Origin: Pycnococcus provasolii
Taxonomy: Eukaryota; Chlorophyta; Pseudoscourfieldiophyceae; Pseudoscourfieldiales; Pycnococcaceae
Assembly: GCA_938743325.2 (NCBI GenBank)
Contig: OW568872.1
Coordinates: 248,001-312,000 of the forward strand
DNA: 64,000 nucleotides
Direction: 5' to 3'
A program made the position numbers and the translations under genes. Below, piece by piece: positions 51,634-61,139 of the stretch. Numbering within the stretch: the stretch's first letter is position 1; each line of letters opens with the position of its first letter. The notes under the pieces are model-generated. The model had not been told where the DNA came from and ran no database searches. It saw nothing but the letters and a program-made list of their open reading frames with translations.

Positions 51634-52380
51634 ATGGCGCAGCCGTACCTCCTCCGCTCGTTCGAATGCTCGACGCTCCAGAACAACTGGTGGGAAGACC
51701 GCATACAGGCGTCCGAAGACGTCAAACTCACGCAGCGCTCGTCAGGGGTTCGCACGTACGAGCCGGAAGTGACGCGACAGGTACCGCCGTCCAACTGCGA
51801 ACAGCCGCTCGCGGCGGCACCTCACCTCGTGCGATACGCAGACGCGAAGTCTGAAAGGGTCGTGCCGCAGCACGACACAGCCATCAAGCACACGAGAACG
51901 GACATCTGGGAAACAACGACGCAGGATGCGCTGCGGCCCAAGGTGGACTTGCACAAGCCACCCGCTCTCAAGGACATCGCAGCATCTGACACACTCGCTC
52001 GACGCATACCCAAGTCGGACTGGACTCCGCCGCCGAAGCCGACGCCCACATTTGAAACGGCGGAAACAACCTCGTCGGCGTTTCACACCGTGAGCTTCTT
52101 GGCCCACAAGAACGACGCCCTACCCGAACAGGGCGACGACACGCGCATCATGGGAGGATTTCCGGCATGCAAAATCCCGACGCAGAACCCGAGCCAGCCC
52201 GTGTACTCGCACACACGCCAATTCTCAACAAGCAACAACGCGTACTACAAGAGCGCGTTCACCTTTGGCAAAACCGCCGAGGGGGCCCGTAACCCAGGGG
52301 GCCGTGCAGGTACGCCGGGCCCGTTCTCGAGAAAGCCGGAGCAGAAGCCTGGCGTGCAAATCTACCGCGACGACGCGTGA
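51634..52380 (+). CDS. Soluble protein of unknown function, possibly flagella-associated
   Basis: This 248-residue protein begins MAQPYLLRSFECSTLQNNWW and has no signal peptide, membrane segment or enzyme motif. It is rich in proline, threonine and charged residues and lacks long helices. Short motifs such as SAFHTVSFLAHKNDALP and STSNNAYYKSAFTFGKT resemble the extended, repeat-poor style of microtubule inner and other cilia/flagella-associated proteins. That is only an impression from style, not from a matched family. The ATG at 51634 follows an AT-rich leader. It looks intact, intronless and typical in codon use. Confidence 0.5.
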   Translation: MAQPYLLRSFECSTLQNNWWEDRIQASEDVKLTQRSSGVRTYEPEVTRQVPPSNCEQPLAAAPHLVRYADAKSERVVPQHDTAIKHTRTDIWETTTQDALRPKVDLHKPPALKDIAASDTLARRIPKSDWTPPPKPTPTFETAETTSSAFHTVSFLAHKNDALPEQGDDTRIMGGFPACKIPTQNPSQPVYSHTRQFSTSNNAYYKSAFTFGKTAEGARNPGGRAGTPGPFSRKPEQKPGVQIYRDDA

Positions 52381-52533
52381 GTGAAAGGGGGAAGAGGCGG
52401 TGAATAGGTGGGGGAACGAGGTGGCGCGCTTGCAGTTCTTACGGTATATTTGAATGAACGGTAAATAACAAATTAGGAAAAACAATATACAAAAGAAAAA
52501 AGGTACGAGCGAGACAGACGACTTTTTTTTCTT

Positions 52534-53115
52534 TCAAGCGTCGACGGCGTCGCAACACGGCACGTCTGCGCATCCTTGCGGGCATCGAGGTAAGTTCACG
52601 CATTGCGCACCGTAGTCGGCACAGCAGGGCATGGATGCGCACGTGTCCTCCTCCTCCTCTCCAGACGGCACGCCACGTCGGCGGGGAACAGGTGCACCAT
52701 CGGCATCGTCCGCTTCACCACCCCTGCCGTGCTTGCCACCTCGCTTCTTGCCACTTTTCGTGACAATCAAGCCCAGCATCTCGCGCTCCTCCACAACCTC
52801 GCTGAGCCTCTGGTGGAAGTACCGGCGGAGAGCGTCGAGGTCCGTCTGCTGCTGCAGCATTGAGGAATCGGTGCCAAAGCCGCCAAGATCGTCAGGAAGA
52901 TCGCGACGATCAATCTGGCGGTACGTCGTCGTCGACGTCGTCTTGGAAACCTTCACCATGCCAGGCACGTCCACCTCGATTTCGGTTGGCTGGTCGTTGT
53001 ACAGCGAGTATGTGTTCGCCAGCCGAAGTCGAAGAACGTCCCACGTCGTGCGATTCAGCCGCATCAGCGACGCGGGGCCCATCTCCGCCGGGTGCGCCGG
53101 GATCACCGGGGTACA
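52534..53115 (-). pseudogene. C-terminal fragment of an unidentified protein
   Basis: The minus frame reads MRLNRTTWDVLRLRLANTYS, LYNDQPTEIEVDVPGMVKVS, DSSMLQQQTDLDALRRYFHQ and a charged tail, ending in a cysteine-rich stretch (CASMPCCADYGAQCVNLPRC). The stop is at 52534-52536. I do not recognise the family. Upstream, at about 53110, it abuts a polyketide synthase fragment without any start signal, so it lacks its N-terminal half or starts at an unseen exon. Confidence 0.45.
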
Positions 53116-53880
53116 AGTCGAGCACATTCAGCAAGTCGCGAAAATTCAAGCCCACTGCGAACACGTTGAGATGAATGGCGTGACGAGGATTGGATGGCAA
53201 CGCGCTGGTGACGGGCACCGCGCGAAGGGAAGCGATGCTCCCTCGTGGACGTGCAATGAGATGGAAGGCATCCTGCCAATCGCTCACGCTCGCGACGGAG
53301 CGTTCCGTTGGTCCATTCACAAGCTGCGCAGTACTCACCGACCCGCTTCGTACTGCGAAGCCGAATCCTCCTCGCGTCGACATCAGCCGAGGTGCACTAT
53401 GCACAGAACATTTCGTGGATGATAGATCGTCGCCATCGCACGCCACCGCGGTGGTTGTTAGCGAAAGCTCGAGCGATGCCGTGTGAAGAGCTGCCCACGC
53501 CCCAACTGCCGACGATGACGACCGGTTCCGTTTGCGGGTAACTTCAAAGATCGGCGTCAGCAATGCTCCATGCGTAAGCATACGCAGATATCCGTGATCA
53601 CGGGTCTGCACCACATCCAGCAGCGCAAGGAGGAGACGATGAGCTTGCACGTTGAAGACGTGCCCACACCTTTTCCCCATTGTGAGCGAAAGGGCGGATT
53701 CGTCTTGCCGATTCACACCTCTCATTGATGGAGGAACTGACGTGATAGCAGTGCGCCATGCAACCTCGTAGGCGCATGTCACCTTGGCATCTGCATCCGC
53801 AACTGTCGCGGAATGTTTTGTTGCCACGGACTTCGTGACGAGTCCGCCGACTATCATCTGTGCTTCGGGCCGCCGCAGTT
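53116..53880 (-). pseudogene. Second polyketide synthase fragment (structural KR - ER start)
   Basis: An uninterrupted frame of about 250 residues covers the same module region as the fragment at 45.2-47 kb: GSVSTAQLVNGPTERSVASV, DWQDAFHLIARPRGSIASLR and the enoylreductase start NVFAVGLNFRDLLNVLDLYP. It differs in sequence, so it comes from another module or gene. It is cut on one side by SMC4 (about 53885) and on the other by the unidentified fragment (about 53115). Confidence 0.7.
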
Positions 53881-53915
53881 GTCGATGCGCTCCTAAAGCT
53901 CCTCCACCTTGCGCG

Positions 53916-55240
53916 TCAGTCCGCCGCCGTGAGAACCGTCGCGCCCTCGATGTCCGATATGCGCTTCGCGAGCTCCGCCACCCTGCCCTTGCCAGACTCA
54001 ATGGACGCCTGCAGCTTGGGGATGGTGCGCTCGGACAGCTCCGCCACGCGCTGCTCCGCCGTGGCCACCGCATCCTCAAGTTCCGCGATGCGCGCCTGCG
54101 ACTTGCGCAGCTCAGGCTCCTTGTCCTTGATCAGCTTCTCCATCTGCACGAGCTGCTCCTTCGTCACCTCCGGCGCATCCGCACTGGATGCCGCACGGTT
54201 CGCAGCCTTGCCTCCTCCCGCTCCAAGTCGCATGCGTCCCTGAATCGGCTTCGCGCCTCCACCTGACATGGTTCCACTCGCCTCGATGAGCTCGCCCTTC
54301 ACAGTGACAACGCGCTGTGGCATCGAGCGATCGGCGTACGCGAGCTTGGACGCCATGTCAAGACTGTCGGCGACGAGCGTGTTGCGCAGCGCGTAGTAGA
54401 ATGCGACGCGGTACTTCTCCTCGGACACGGCGATGAGGTCGAACAGGCGCATTCCATCAGCCTTGAACGCGACCGCCATCTCGCTCGCAAGGTGGCGCTG
54501 CTTCTCGAGGATGAGGAACGTCGCGACGCCAACGCCCTTCGTGCGCAGGTAGTCAACAGCCTTCTGAGCGTCCGCCGTGGTTTCCACGACGTAGTAGTTG
54601 AGCTGCGGGCATGCGGTGGACACCGCGACGTCGTACTTAGCGTCGATGGAGCCGAGGTCGCCGAGCTTTCCGCAGAACCCCGTGAGAATTTTGGAGCGCG
54701 AGCCCTCGAGCAGCGCGGCATGAATCGCCGTCTGGCTCTGCGACTCCTTACCAGCCTGCTTGGCCTGTTCCACCTTGCCTCGCACCGTCGCGAGAGCCTG
54801 CGAAAGAGCGCTCTCCTTCTGCGTCGTCGCCGCGAGCTCCTTCTGCATGTCGCCGAGTTCTTTGGTGGCAGCCTTGAGCTCCTTCTCAGCCTTGGCGAGC
54901 GACTGCTCGTTCGCCTTGACGGACTCCGACGCGGATGCGTACTCGTCCTTCGCCTCCTTGAGATTCTTCTGGTGCTCGTCCTTCTTCGCCAGCAGCAGTT
55001 TGCGTTCCGCCACCGCGTCCGCGCTCTTGTTCTTCTCCGCGCTCATGCGCTCGTGGAACGGCACAAGCTCCTCGCGCACTTTCTCCTGCTCGGTGCGAAA
55101 CCCGGCAGCATCCTCCTTCGCTTCCTTCTCCTTCTGCTTGAGTTCCGCTGCAAGCACCTCGCGCCTTTCAGCCGCATGCGCGAGCTCCTGCTCCAGCCGC
55201 GGGATCTCCGTTCCTGACGCTCGCGTCGCCGCCTCGCGCG
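53916..55240 (-). pseudogene. SMC4: SMC4 exon (coiled coil, hinge, coiled coil)
   Basis: This segment encodes the middle of condensin subunit SMC4. A long coiled coil (REVLAAELKQKEKEAKEDAA and on) is followed by the hinge: ILTGFCGKLGDLGSIDAKYD, VAVSTACPQLNYYVVETTAD, KGVGVATFLILEKQRHLASE and IEASGTMSGGGAKPIQGRM. The second coiled coil ends abruptly at 53916. At 55241 a long pyrimidine tract ending in AG on the minus strand looks like a 3' splice site, so this is probably a terminal exon piece. Walker A and signature ATPase parts are not nearby. The matching upstream exon was not found in the window. It is likely a fragment, although its frame is intact. Confidence 0.8.
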
Positions 55241-55749
55241 CTTTAAAAAAAAAAAAAAAAGAAAAAAGAGAAGTGGAGAGAGAAGTAGGTGGTGTTAAAA
55301 TAACACCAGTTTGTTTTTGAAAAAAGCAAAAAAAAAAAAGCAAAACAACGGACAACTTAGAAACAAAACATATACGCACCTCCTTTTTTTTTTTATGGGA
55401 GCGCGTACGCGCCATTCCAGCAGATGCAGCTCCTCGGCGGATCGCCGCTTGTGACTGAGGACGGAGATGAAGATGAATAATGAAGATGAATAATGGGGTG
55501 GGAAGCACTGTGGGAAGCTTCGACCTAGTTTCTCCTCCTTTTTCCCCCCCCCTTTCCCACCCTTCCTCCTCATTTTCTCCTCATCCTGAATCCGCGGATT
55601 TTCCCTCGTAGCCCGTCGCTATTGTTGTATTGCGTATCACCGAGCAGACGTTTTTGGTCGGTCTACTGGCAACTGGAAAAAACTAAAAAACCTCCCCAAA
55701 CCTAAAAACTAAATTAAAAAATTAAATTCAGGGTTCGAATCGTCAAAAA
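55241..55749. other. A/T-rich intergenic DNA with homopolymer runs
   Basis: The stretch contains several runs of 9-17 A/T on the plus strand (55244-55260, 55329-55340, 55385-55394) and a C-run near 55544. The segment from 55670 on is AT-rich and forms the upstream flank of the oxygenase-like gene. A GGTTCGAATC box at 55733 resembles a tRNA B box, but no tRNA can be folded around it. Confidence 0.45.
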
Positions 55750-56319
55750 ATGGCATCGAAAACGAGAAACATACGCTCTACGCGCAAAAATCAAATACAT
55801 GCCGACAAGCTAAAAAACCTTGGATTTTTCGCACGGAAAACGTTCCGTATTTCTGAAAAGGACTATAAAATTTTGACCACACACCTACTAACCTCTATCT
55901 ATTATCCAAATGGTTCAAAATATACCACCGCCGAGGATGGAATCGACGCGCCATTCGTGATGTTTAAACACCAAGGTAAACCATACAACAACAGAGGTGC
56001 AAAAAAAACCCTATTTGAAACAGCGATGAAGGTCGCAAATAGGATCAGCAAAACACTAGACCTCGGAGACCCTAAAGAGGTTTTCTTGAGGTGGTATACA
56101 TCCAATGACAAACCCCCACTTCACGAAGATGGGACCGAATCGACAGCCTTAGTCGTCCTCCGACCAGGTCGCGCAGAGCTAATAGCAGTCGACCGCAAAA
56201 CAAATGAGGAATTATCACTCAAGCCCCAACCAAACCAGGTAATTCATTTCAGTGGAAAATTACCGCATTACCTAAAAGGTAGTGTTAAGGGCAGGGTTAC
56301 GCTTGGTGTTCATTTTTAG
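55750..56319 (+). CDS. 2OG-Fe(II) oxygenase-like protein in an AT-rich island
   Basis: This 189-residue protein ends in a pattern typical of the double-stranded beta-helix of 2-oxoglutarate/iron dioxygenases. Metal ligands would be H-x-D in PPLHEDGTES and the distal His in IHFSGKLPHYL, and the 2OG-binding Arg would be in GRVTLGVHF. The N-terminal part is lysine-rich and helical. Such enzymes hydroxylate or demethylate proteins or nucleic acids; the substrate is unknown. Codon use and base composition are clearly AT-richer than the neighbours, and the gene has a short AT-rich promoter and no intron. Both suggest acquisition from a virus or other foreign source, which is inference. The frame is intact and ends at a TAG followed by T and G runs. 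Confidence 0.65.
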   Translation: MASKTRNIRSTRKNQIHADKLKNLGFFARKTFRISEKDYKILTTHLLTSIYYPNGSKYTTAEDGIDAPFVMFKHQGKPYNNRGAKKTLFETAMKVANRISKTLDLGDPKEVFLRWYTSNDKPPLHEDGTESTALVVLRPGRAELIAVDRKTNEELSLKPQPNQVIHFSGKLPHYLKGSVKGRVTLGVHF

Positions 56320-56434
56320 GGTTTACTGGTAACGCCTTTTTTTTTTTTTGGGGGGGGGTGGGGGGTTGAGACTGGGGTCCAGTTAACAAGCGTATCAGCC
56401 AAAAGAGATCGTCATCTTGGACGACGAAGTGTGA
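56320..56434. other. T-run and G-run spacer
   Basis: About 13 T residues are followed by runs of G (56337-56365). This marks the boundary between the AT-rich oxygenase island and GC-rich UTP18 sequence. Confidence 0.4.
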
Positions 56435-57858
56435 GATCTCGAAGCGTCGCTCTTTGGGAATGTCGACGATGTTGGGGAAATCGAACGTGACATCTCCGCG
56501 CAGCAGCCACCCGCCACTGCCGCCGCCGCTGCTGGCCCTGCGTCCATACAAGTTGACATCGCAACCGGACCTTCACGAAGGAGAAAACTCAGGCACGAGG
56601 AAGATGAGCACGCGATAGACGGCGCGGAGTACCAACGAAGACTCAGAGTGCAGCACGCCAAGCTCACGGGACGAAGTGAAGTGCCAAACTGGGCACAGGT
56701 CGAACACACGGAAACTGCCGCGCCGAAAACGACGAAAGCGGCGCGAGCTGACGACGACGGCGGCAAAGAGGCTGTTGACATTGCAGGGCTGCTGCAGTCC
56801 GGGCGGAGCGTCGTGCGTACCTCAGCCAAGGCTGCAGATACCACGACGGCGGCTGCGGCGGCGGCGCAGCTTCCGCGAGGGACGCTCGCCATATCGCGCC
56901 TCATTGACGCCAACTTGGATGACATTGGAAACTGCCCTGCGGACGTCGTCGCGTTCCATCCAAAGCGCGACGTACCTTTGCTTCTCGTCGCAGGGCTGTA
57001 CAAGGTTGCGCGGATATTCCGCGTATCGTACGCGCAGGGTGGCGAGGGGTGCATGGCAAAGCTCGGCATACCGGAGACGCCAATCCGATCCGCGGCGTGG
57101 AATCCTGCTGGAATGCACATCGTCGCTTACGGGCGTCGACCACGCGTGCACATCTGGGACGTGTCGCATGGCGCGTGCACTGCCGTCACGCCGCCTAAGT
57201 TGGACGTCGGAGACAGTGGACATGCACCAAGCTGCGAGCACTTCGTCGTGAACGAGGACGAGTCTATGCCGCTGCTCGCTCTGCCGAGGAGCCACGGCGC
57301 GGTGCAGCTGCTCAGCCTTCGAGGTCATCAGCAGGCTGGCGTGTTGCGCACTGGCGCGGGCACGGTACGTGCGCTGTGCTTCGGCGGAGGCAGGCGAAGC
57401 ACGGAGCTGCTCACCGCGAGCCGCGACGGTCGCTGCGTCGCGAGCGTGATTGTGGGCCAGGGCACGTCCGTGGGTGCGTCTCCTCCTCCGCGAACGGTTC
57501 GCACTTCGCCGCGAGTCTCAGCGGAGGCTACGTGCACGTCTACCGCTGGCCAAGCGAGTCTGCGGACGATGCGTCGCGAGAGGCGGTGCACCGCTTTGGC
57601 AACCTGACGACGGACGTCGACGGCCTGGAATTTTCGCGCGACGGAAGCCAGCTCTGCTTTCGGAGTCAGCCAGCACGCGACGCGCTCATGGTGGCACACC
57701 TCGCAAGTGGCACGGTGTACTCCAACTTGCGAAGCTCGAAGACGCCGCTACACTTCGTGCACTCGAGCAGCTTTAGCGCGGGCAGCGGCGCGCTCGCCAT
57801 TGGAAATGCGCGATGTCGCGTGCTCCTGTATCGCTTGAGTGCGTTCGCGAGATTGTAA
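56435..57858 (+). pseudogene. UTP18: UTP18 (U3 snoRNP WD40 protein), frameshifted
   Basis: The sequence encodes most of UTP18, a WD40 component of the small-subunit processome for 18S rRNA maturation. It starts inside the N-terminal conserved LFGNVDDVGEIERD stretch without an ATG (a stop codon precedes it, or a splice acceptor is used). Then come IDGAEYQRRLRVQHAKL and the propeller: VVAFHPKRDVPLLLVAGLYK, PIRSAAWNPAGMHIVAYGRR and LLTASRDGRCVASV. Near 57470 the frame changes and some 20 residues of the family are missing. It resumes as SSANGSHFAASLSGGYVHVY and ends with the family-typical GNARCRVLLYRLSAF at the stop. N-terminal absence plus the frame change suggest a displaced copy. An intact copy elsewhere would be expected because the protein is essential. 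Confidence 0.8.
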
Positions 57859-57871
57859 TATATTTTTCTTT

Positions 57872-58265
57872 CTAATGAAATCATGAGCGCGATCTTCATG
57901 AAGTCGCTGACGTCGCCGCGCTGGCGCGCAACGTCGACCGTGTACATCTTGCTCAGAACCGCATCCACAGCCAAGACATTCAGGCGTACCTGCGTGTACT
58001 CCAGATCGTATCGCTCCGTGTAGATGTCAATGTTCGGCGTGTTCGGCGTCTTCAGTCCATTGGCGTACGAATCAAGCTCCACGACGTAGTCGAAATTGTT
58101 GGGGCTCGATGCATCGAACTTTGGCGTATGCACCGATCGGTCTATGATCGGCGCGGACAGTGCGACGAGTGGCATCTCCGCGTAGCTAGTGGGGAATGAT
58201 TCGTAGCCATAGCCTTGGGCGAAGCCGGTTGCACTTTTCGGAGACGGATGTGCCAGAGAAAACAT
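57872..58265 (-). pseudogene. Unidentified coding fragment
   Basis: A minus-strand frame reads TSYAEMPLVALSAPIIDRSV, DYVVELDSYANGLKTPNTPN and LNVLAVDAVLSKMYTVDVAR, then DVSDFMKIALMISLERKI. It looks like real protein, with balanced composition. Its 3' side runs into the antisense of UTP18 and its 5' side reaches a diverged satellite unit at 58237. I do not recognise the family. Confidence 0.4.
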
Positions 58266-58412
58266 TCATTTCAACTTTCAAGCTAGCTGGATTCGGGGTT
58301 ATGTTCATGAGCGTTGCGCGCACCGAGAGCTTCGCCTGCCCGTATGCGAGGTGCGCCTAGGTGTCTTCTTGCTTCTCCCACCGCCCATCATGCATGCAAG
58401 CACGCCGCCGCA
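58237..58412 (-). repeat. Diverged inverted copy of the 196-bp satellite unit
   Basis: TTCGGAGACGGATG, GCTGGATTCGGGGTTATGTT and GCATGCAAGCACGC blocks match the reverse complement of the satellite unit at 47979-49918 with many substitutions and small deletions. It is a single, older copy. Confidence 0.75.
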
Positions 58413-59069
58413 AAGCCTATCCTGTATAAATTTTCAGTTGAGGGTACCATATATAGTACCCTCTATAGCACACGTTTGCGACTAGTGTACGCATCATCTT
58501 GCTACAAACTAGTATTGGGCATTGTCAATGTGTCTCTTGGGATTAAGTTATTCCAAAAATTGTGTGTAAATAACATCTTTAAAACATCCCAACCACCTCC
58601 CAAAGTCAGCCACTTTTCCTGACCTGTAAAAAACTCCTCAAAAACATGTGCACGGGGCGCTAGGTGGGTCCACCGCCCGGAAGATGGGCATTGATGCGTG
58701 CCTTAGGAGTGCCTTAAGACTTCCCTAATTGGTCGTTACAAACGAAGATGTCTAAATTAGGTTTTGGTGTCTATTTTGTGCTTAAGGTACTAAAAATATT
58801 ACCTTAACGGTCGGGGTAAATGGTCGGTAAAATCTTAAGGTGTACACGCCACACTTAACAAAGAATAACTTTTTGCATGTATGCCCAAATTCTACGAGAA
58901 TTAAATTTGTCAAAGCTCCATATTATGAATAACAATACTACGTGCGGGTTTGGTACCGATAGAGCGGGATACAACGTGCCAGCGCCTTCCAAAGGGGGGT
59001 ACCATATATGGTACCCCGAATATTTAAACAATCCACTTTTCGCCGAGGTGCTTCGTACGCTTGTGGGCT
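58413..59069. other. AT-rich segment bounded by GGTACC-ATATAT palindromes
   Basis: About 650 bases are much AT-richer than the surroundings. The near-palindrome AGGGTACCATATATAGTACC lies at 58441-58462, and a perfect 22-bp palindrome (GGGGTACCATATATGGTACC CC) at 58996-59017. They enclose about 530 bases without a supported gene. Confidence 0.5.
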
Positions 59070-60304
59070 TCATATGGATCCGAGTTCCCAAAGTGACGTG
59101 ATCTCTTCCATTTCACCGCGTACGAAATCGGCGGCGTGCGGACTGCGCAGCATCTCAGCACGATTTCGCGGGTCCTTGAGCGGCGCCGTGGTGCTGCCAT
59201 AGCCGGGCATGTCTTTGATAGCATACGTGCGTTTGTGTCGTGATGCAGCAATGGTGGAGGTATGATCGAAACTCACGCTTCGCGAGCTGACGATTTGTTC
59301 AGTGGCAGTACGCAGGAGTATGTGACCAGGCTCGGTAGCGCCGTGGCGTTCTGGATCAAACCCGAGGTACACTCCTTCGGCGGCACGCGGTGCCAATTTG
59401 TTTGGCCGCGAACTTGAGCTGATGTGCGAGAAGCAGCGGGTGCCAAAGATGCCGGTGCATGAAACCGTTATCGCTTCGGTGCATTGGGGATTCGGGGAAC
59501 CTATCTTGCATGGGTCGGCTTTTCCCCCCGTGAAACCGTTATCGCTTCGGTGCATTGGGGATTCGGGGAACCTGACGCGGCTCGTCACGCACAACGGGAT
59601 TGCGCTGCGCATCCTGCGTCCCGACGATACCGTTCTTGTGGAGGTGACGCTGCATGTCGTTCTCGATCACCGCCGTGGACATGTGCGGATCGAAGCTCAA
59701 AAGGATCTCCAGAGTGGAGAGAAACGTAAGGCTGGTGCCGTGAAACCCAATCGAGGATTCGAGGATCGCGCCATCAGTGGCGAGATTTCGCTGCACAGCT
59801 TTGTCCCACAGATTGTATTTACTAACAAATCAAACACATTGGTGCCACCTACCTCTGCTCCTTTCCTTAAACCCTAAACACATCAAACACATTGGTGCCA
59901 CCTGCACTCTTTCCTCACCTCAACACCGCCACGCCACCCACCACCATGCGCCACGACACTACATCTGGAAATCGTTCCTTGATCTGATTGGCGTACTGGC
60001 GTTGATGTATGAAAAGGCCATCTTTTCTTTGCTCCAATTGCATTCCCACCATCACCTCTGGGTCGCGAGAGAGCTTTACCACATCGAAGTTGTCTTTCAG
60101 GTGTTGCTCAAGTGAGTCAATATCTTCTTTTCGCTGAGCAAAGATAGGTCCGTCGTCGACATGTGTGCACACCACAAACAAATCTCCATTATCAATTGAG
60201 CCCTTTGAGAATGTGCAAACCCAAAATATCCCAATGCAGGTCCAGATAACCAAAAAGAAGGGGGTAACCCTAAGAGTAACCCTAAGAGTAACCCTAGCCG
60301 TCAC
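59070..60304 (-). mobile_element. Ty1/Copia-type LTR retrotransposon fossil
   Basis: Two pol pieces on the minus strand are recognisable. One is from the region after the integrase core (59070-59430, PRAAEGVYLGFDPERHG). The other is from the reverse transcriptase (59950-60240, GDLFVVCTHVDDGPIFAQRK). Their order is not that of an intact element, and copies of the 69-bp minisatellite lie between them. The element is broken and incomplete, with several breaks; no LTRs were identified. Age is uncertain but not recent. Confidence 0.7.
59455..59577 (-). repeat. 69-bp minisatellite, third locus (inverted)
   Basis: About one and three-quarter units of the 69-base repeat seen at 24.8-28.5 kb occur here in the opposite orientation (GAAACCGTTATCGCTTCGGT), inside the Copia fossil. 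Confidence 0.85.
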
Positions 60305-60310
60305 ATTTTC
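60255..60310 (+). repeat. GTAACCCTAAGA tandem repeat, telomere-like
   Basis: GTAACCCTAAGAGTAACCCT repeats three times between the Copia fossil and the SMC1 fragment. It is a degenerate telomeric variant. Confidence 0.6.
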
Positions 60311-60539
60311 CTGCGACCAGGAAACCCGACCTATTTCCAGACCGGTATCCCGAAACTCCCCCTCAGGTAACCCTACGCCCTAATATGCCCCGGGAGGTGG
60401 AGGGGCTGTTCCGTTGCGTTGACCTTCGGCTCCCTCGCCCCTCCCTCTGGACGGACACACGCCTTTCTCCCGTCTCTTTCCTCCACCTCGCCCTCGCTTC
60501 TGACTCCGCGACGTGCTGCTCCTGCAGCTTCGGCACGTC

Positions 60540-61022
60540 ACCTGTCACCCGACGACGCGCTCGCGTCCAGCTCCTTGAGCGCCTCCTGAATCTTGCCGAG
60601 GTCCGTCTCCAATTTTGCGACGTCCTCCTTGTGAGCCGCCAGCTCCTCCTCGCGTTTTTTGAGCGCTTTTTTTATTTTTTTTTTTTGTCAACTTGTCGAG
60701 ACGCGCCATCTGCTCCTTCGCCTGCAGCTTGGCTGGCCGCAGCTTCGCCACCTCCGCCGCCACCGCCTTCAGGCGCTTCTCCGCCGATGCCATCGACGTC
60801 TGCACCTTCTTGCGCTTCGCCGTCTGGTCGTCGCGCTCCTTTTGGAGCGGCGCGCGATCGTGCTCGCGTGCACATCCGCGCACGATGCCTGCGCCACCCC
60901 AAGCGCCAGCCGCACGCCCGCCAGCTCGCTCTTGTGGTAGAGCAGCTGCACGAGCGCGAGCTTCGCGCGCTGCTCGGCGAGCTCCTCCTTCAAGCTGTTG
61001 AACTTGTCAGCCTCCTCAGCAC
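60540..61022 (-). pseudogene. SMC1: SMC1 coiled-coil fragment
   Basis: The minus strand encodes part of cohesin SMC1: AEEADKFNSLKEELAEQRAK, LALVQLLYHKSELAGVRL, then (after a frame change near 60880) LQKERDDQTAKRKKVQTSMA and KRLKAVAAEVAKLRPAKLQA. After a second frame change at an A-run near 60675 it reads KKREEELAAHKEDVAKLETD and ends in GDR and a stop near 60540. This order fits the first coiled coil of SMC1 after the head. ATPase motifs and hinge are absent. A CCATGTGCTGAG|GAGGCT sequence at the 5' edge could be a splice acceptor. It is a fragment with two frame changes. Confidence 0.7.
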
Positions 61023-61139
61023 ATGGAGCAGGACATGACGAGCTCTCACCACCACCACCATCGCCAACAAAGGCAGACGACGACGCCGATGAAGACGCCG
61101 TGAACGTCCCCACCCATCTGAAGCAAGTGATGGACAAGG

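Noticed and set aside
55295-55573. Phenylalanine-rich minus-strand frame upstream of the SMC4 exon
   Set aside because: It is translated from homopolymer and pyrimidine-rich intron-like DNA.
55700-55745. tRNA B-box-like GGTTCGAATC
   Set aside because: No A box or foldable cloverleaf upstream; the match lies in the AT-rich promoter of the next gene.
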